Source: Candidatus Methylomirabilota bacterium | GTDB lineage: Bacteria; Methylomirabilota; Methylomirabilia; Methylomirabilales; Methylomirabilaceae | Assembly: GCA_003105305.1 (NCBI GenBank) | Contig: PQAQ01000110.1 | Span: 1 to 5,245 of the forward strand | Direction: 5' to 3' | DNA length: 5,245 nucleotides | In this document: positions 4,430 through 5,245 of the stretch, piece after piece | How positions within the stretch are numbered: the first letter of the stretch is position 1 | Layout of the letters: every line of letters starts with the position of its first letter | Notes under the pieces: generated by a model | What the model saw: only the letters and a program-made list of their open reading frames with translations | Told to the model about the DNA's origin: nothing | The model's database searches: none | Program-made: the position numbers and the translations under genes

Positions 4430-4458
4430 AACATACCTCAATCGTATTGAGTCATCAA
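4430..4458 (-). promoter_or_regulatory. Promoter with embedded operator; probably leaderless transcript
   Basis: On the minus strand TTGATG (4453-4458) and TATGTT (4430-4435), each four of six to consensus, are separated by exactly 17 bases. An inverted repeat CTCAAT-CGT-ATTGAG (4437-4451) with perfect 6-bp arms fills that spacer, so a bound repressor would block polymerase. The start of RNA would fall at about 4423-4424, on the antitoxin ATG itself, which fits the lack of a well-spaced ribosome site. It lies in the most A+T-rich stretch of the window (35% G+C in 4441-4500). Confidence 0.6.
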
Positions 4459-4481
4459 TAGGAAACATCCGTCATTTTTGC

Positions 4482-4510
4482 TTGCTTTCCAAAGACTTTA
4501 AGCTTATACG
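4482..4510 (+). promoter_or_regulatory. Possible promoter of the lipoprotein-thiolase pair
   Basis: TTGCTT (4482-4487), a 17-base spacer and TATACG (4505-4510) form a weak sigma70-like promoter 28 bases ahead of the preferred lipoprotein start. The shared A+T-rich gap would hold divergent promoters for this pair and the TA operon to its left. Matches are partial (three and four of six), so this is tentative. Confidence 0.35.
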
Positions 4511-4521
4511 TCAGCCATGAG

Positions 4522-4528
4522 AAAGGAG
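4522..4528 (+). promoter_or_regulatory. Ribosome binding site fixing the lipoprotein start
   Basis: AAAGGAG ends nine bases ahead of the ATG at 4538. It lies inside the coding frame of the alternative start at 4517, so the downstream ATG is the better choice. Confidence 0.65.
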
Positions 4529-4537
4529 AAGACGCCG

Positions 4538-4792
4538 ATGCGATCCAAGACGACGGGATTCAGTATCTCTAAAGGGCTGCTCATTGGCCTGCTACTGGCG
4601 GTATGGTGGTTGTCAGGCTGCGCGACTGCTCCGCCGTCCACGCAGGCGGTCGGGACCTACCAGCCTTCGCAGACCATCGAGTTCTACGATGCCGGCGCGC
4701 GGCATACGGGATACGGAAAGGTCCAAGGCGGAAGCATCGAACTGTTTAACCCCGATTCGAGCCGGGCTGGGTCCGGCAAGATCGGGCGCTGA
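4538..4792 (+). CDS. Small predicted lipoprotein, family not recognised
   Basis: This is an 84-residue protein, using the start fixed by the ribosome site. A basic N terminus (MRSKTTGFSISK) leads into a hydrophobic segment and a lipobox LSGC with the lipid-bearing Cys at residue 28, so signal peptidase II processing and membrane anchoring are expected. The mature part is only 57 residues, Pro/Thr-rich at first and then rich in Gly and Ser, with a self-similar ending: GYGKVQGGSIELFNPDSSR followed by GSGKI, which looks like one and a half copies of a short beta-hairpin-type repeat. The residue after Cys is Ala, not Asp, so in a diderm it would be sorted to the outer membrane. It ends 25 bases before the thiolase-like gene and is probably co-transcribed. 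I do not recognise a function. Confidence 0.82.
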   Translation: MRSKTTGFSISKGLLIGLLLAVWWLSGCATAPPSTQAVGTYQPSQTIEFYDAGARHTGYGKVQGGSIELFNPDSSRAGSGKIGR

Positions 4793-4817
4793 CGTCCAGA
4801 GCGGGAGAGCGCGCGTC

Positions 4818-5245
4818 ATGCGACCGGTATATATGGTCTCAGGGGGTGTGAGTAAATTCGCCAAGGCGAGGCCGAATGTTACCTTCCAGCCGATGGTGAA
4901 GGAGGCGTACGATTATGCCCTCACGGACCTCGGACTTGAGCATCCTCGATTTGTCGAGCTCGTCGACGGCTCGGTCGCCTCGTACTTCTCCGATCATTTT
5001 CAGCGCCAGTTGATGTCGGGTATCATGGTGCAGGATTACCTGGGGCTCTGCCCCAAGCCCAGCCACCGGGTCGAAGGGGGAGGCGCCACGGGCGGCCTCT
5101 GTTTTCAGGAGGCCTGGAAGTCGGTGGCCTCGGGGCTCATGGACGTCTGCGTCGCCTACGGCTTCGAGACGATGTCCCACGTCAACACCTGGAAGGGGAA
5201 CGAATTTATCGCCCTGGCCTCCGACGTGAGCTTCGACTACCCGGT
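4818..5245 (+). CDS. Thiolase-superfamily protein, N-terminal part (runs off the window)
   Basis: There are 142 complete codons from ATG 4818 with GGGAG at 4803-4807; the gene continues past the right edge. The pattern is the thiolase N-terminal domain: a first strand VYMVSGGVSKFAK, a helix with MVKEAYDYALTDLGL (26-40), and the block RVEGGGATGGLCFQEAWKSV (84-102) followed by ASGLMDVCVAYGFETMS (104-120). In ordinary thiolases the RVE-x-x block carries the nucleophilic Cys. Here the aligned position, by chance also residue 89, is Gly, and a Cys is found six residues later at 95. This points to the branch annotated as acetyl-CoA acetyltransferase or lipid-transfer protein, some members of which are not true thiolases. 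The missing C-terminal half, with the second Cys and His, and any DUF35-type partner would settle the type. Confidence 0.9.
   Translation, partial: MRPVYMVSGGVSKFAKARPNVTFQPMVKEAYDYALTDLGLEHPRFVELVDGSVASYFSDHFQRQLMSGIMVQDYLGLCPKPSHRVEGGGATGGLCFQEAWKSVASGLMDVCVAYGFETMSHVNTWKGNEFIALASDVSFDYP

Noticed and set aside
1..5245. Transposase, integrase, tRNA or rRNA genes
   Set aside because: I looked for DDE or tyrosine-recombinase motifs in the plausible frames and for a tRNA next to the displaced gene end and saw none, although short RNA genes could be missed by eye.

Overview
The window looks like the chromosome of a GC-rich, metabolically versatile bacterium. The flanking genes run about 62-67% G+C in the lines I counted, and the interior is lower (HNH gene about 53-55%, intergenic gaps 35-47%). 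A stand-alone cobalamin-binding mutase subunit, a thiolase-like protein, REP-like intergenic repeats and a dense cluster of toxin-antitoxin (TA) genes would suit a deltaproteobacterium, an NC10/Methylomirabilis-type or a Rokubacteria-type genome. There is no rRNA or marker gene, so this placement is a guess.

Left edge (1-545): a REP-like inverted repeat precedes a + strand gene for a B12-binding small subunit of a methylmalonyl-CoA-mutase-type enzyme. Its catalytic subunit is not in the window.

Interior (595-4423): every intact gene lies on the minus strand. Read in the direction of transcription (right to left), the order is as follows. First comes an addiction-module antitoxin that has lost its toxin, then a MazE-like/MazF pair, then copy 2 of a 76-bp repeat. 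Next come an antitoxin with a toxin cut to 46 residues, an antitoxin/ParE pair and copy 1 of the repeat. Last come an HNH endonuclease, an asymmetric hairpin, a broken copy of the B12-gene 3' end joined to a REP-like fragment, and a Phd/VapC pair. So there are three apparently complete type II TA modules (MazF, ParE, VapC), two damaged ones and one probable restriction-type nuclease.

Right edge (4538-5245): the + strand resumes with a tiny lipoprotein and the first 142 codons of a thiolase-like protein whose usual nucleophilic cysteine position holds glycine. With the mutase subunit at the left edge, this suggests an acyl-CoA metabolism region into which the TA/defence island was placed, although the two edges need not belong to one pathway.

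Three observations merit most attention. (1) The two halves of the TA cluster share a layout: a defective TA upstream, an intact TA immediately behind it, then the same degenerate 76-bp repeat (59/76 identical). This looks like serial replacement or cassette-like growth. (2) The 162-bp end of the B12 gene is duplicated beyond the Phd/VapC pair with 16 differences, most of them silent, as when an island replaces the 3' end of its target gene. (3) The thiolase-like protein has a non-canonical active site.
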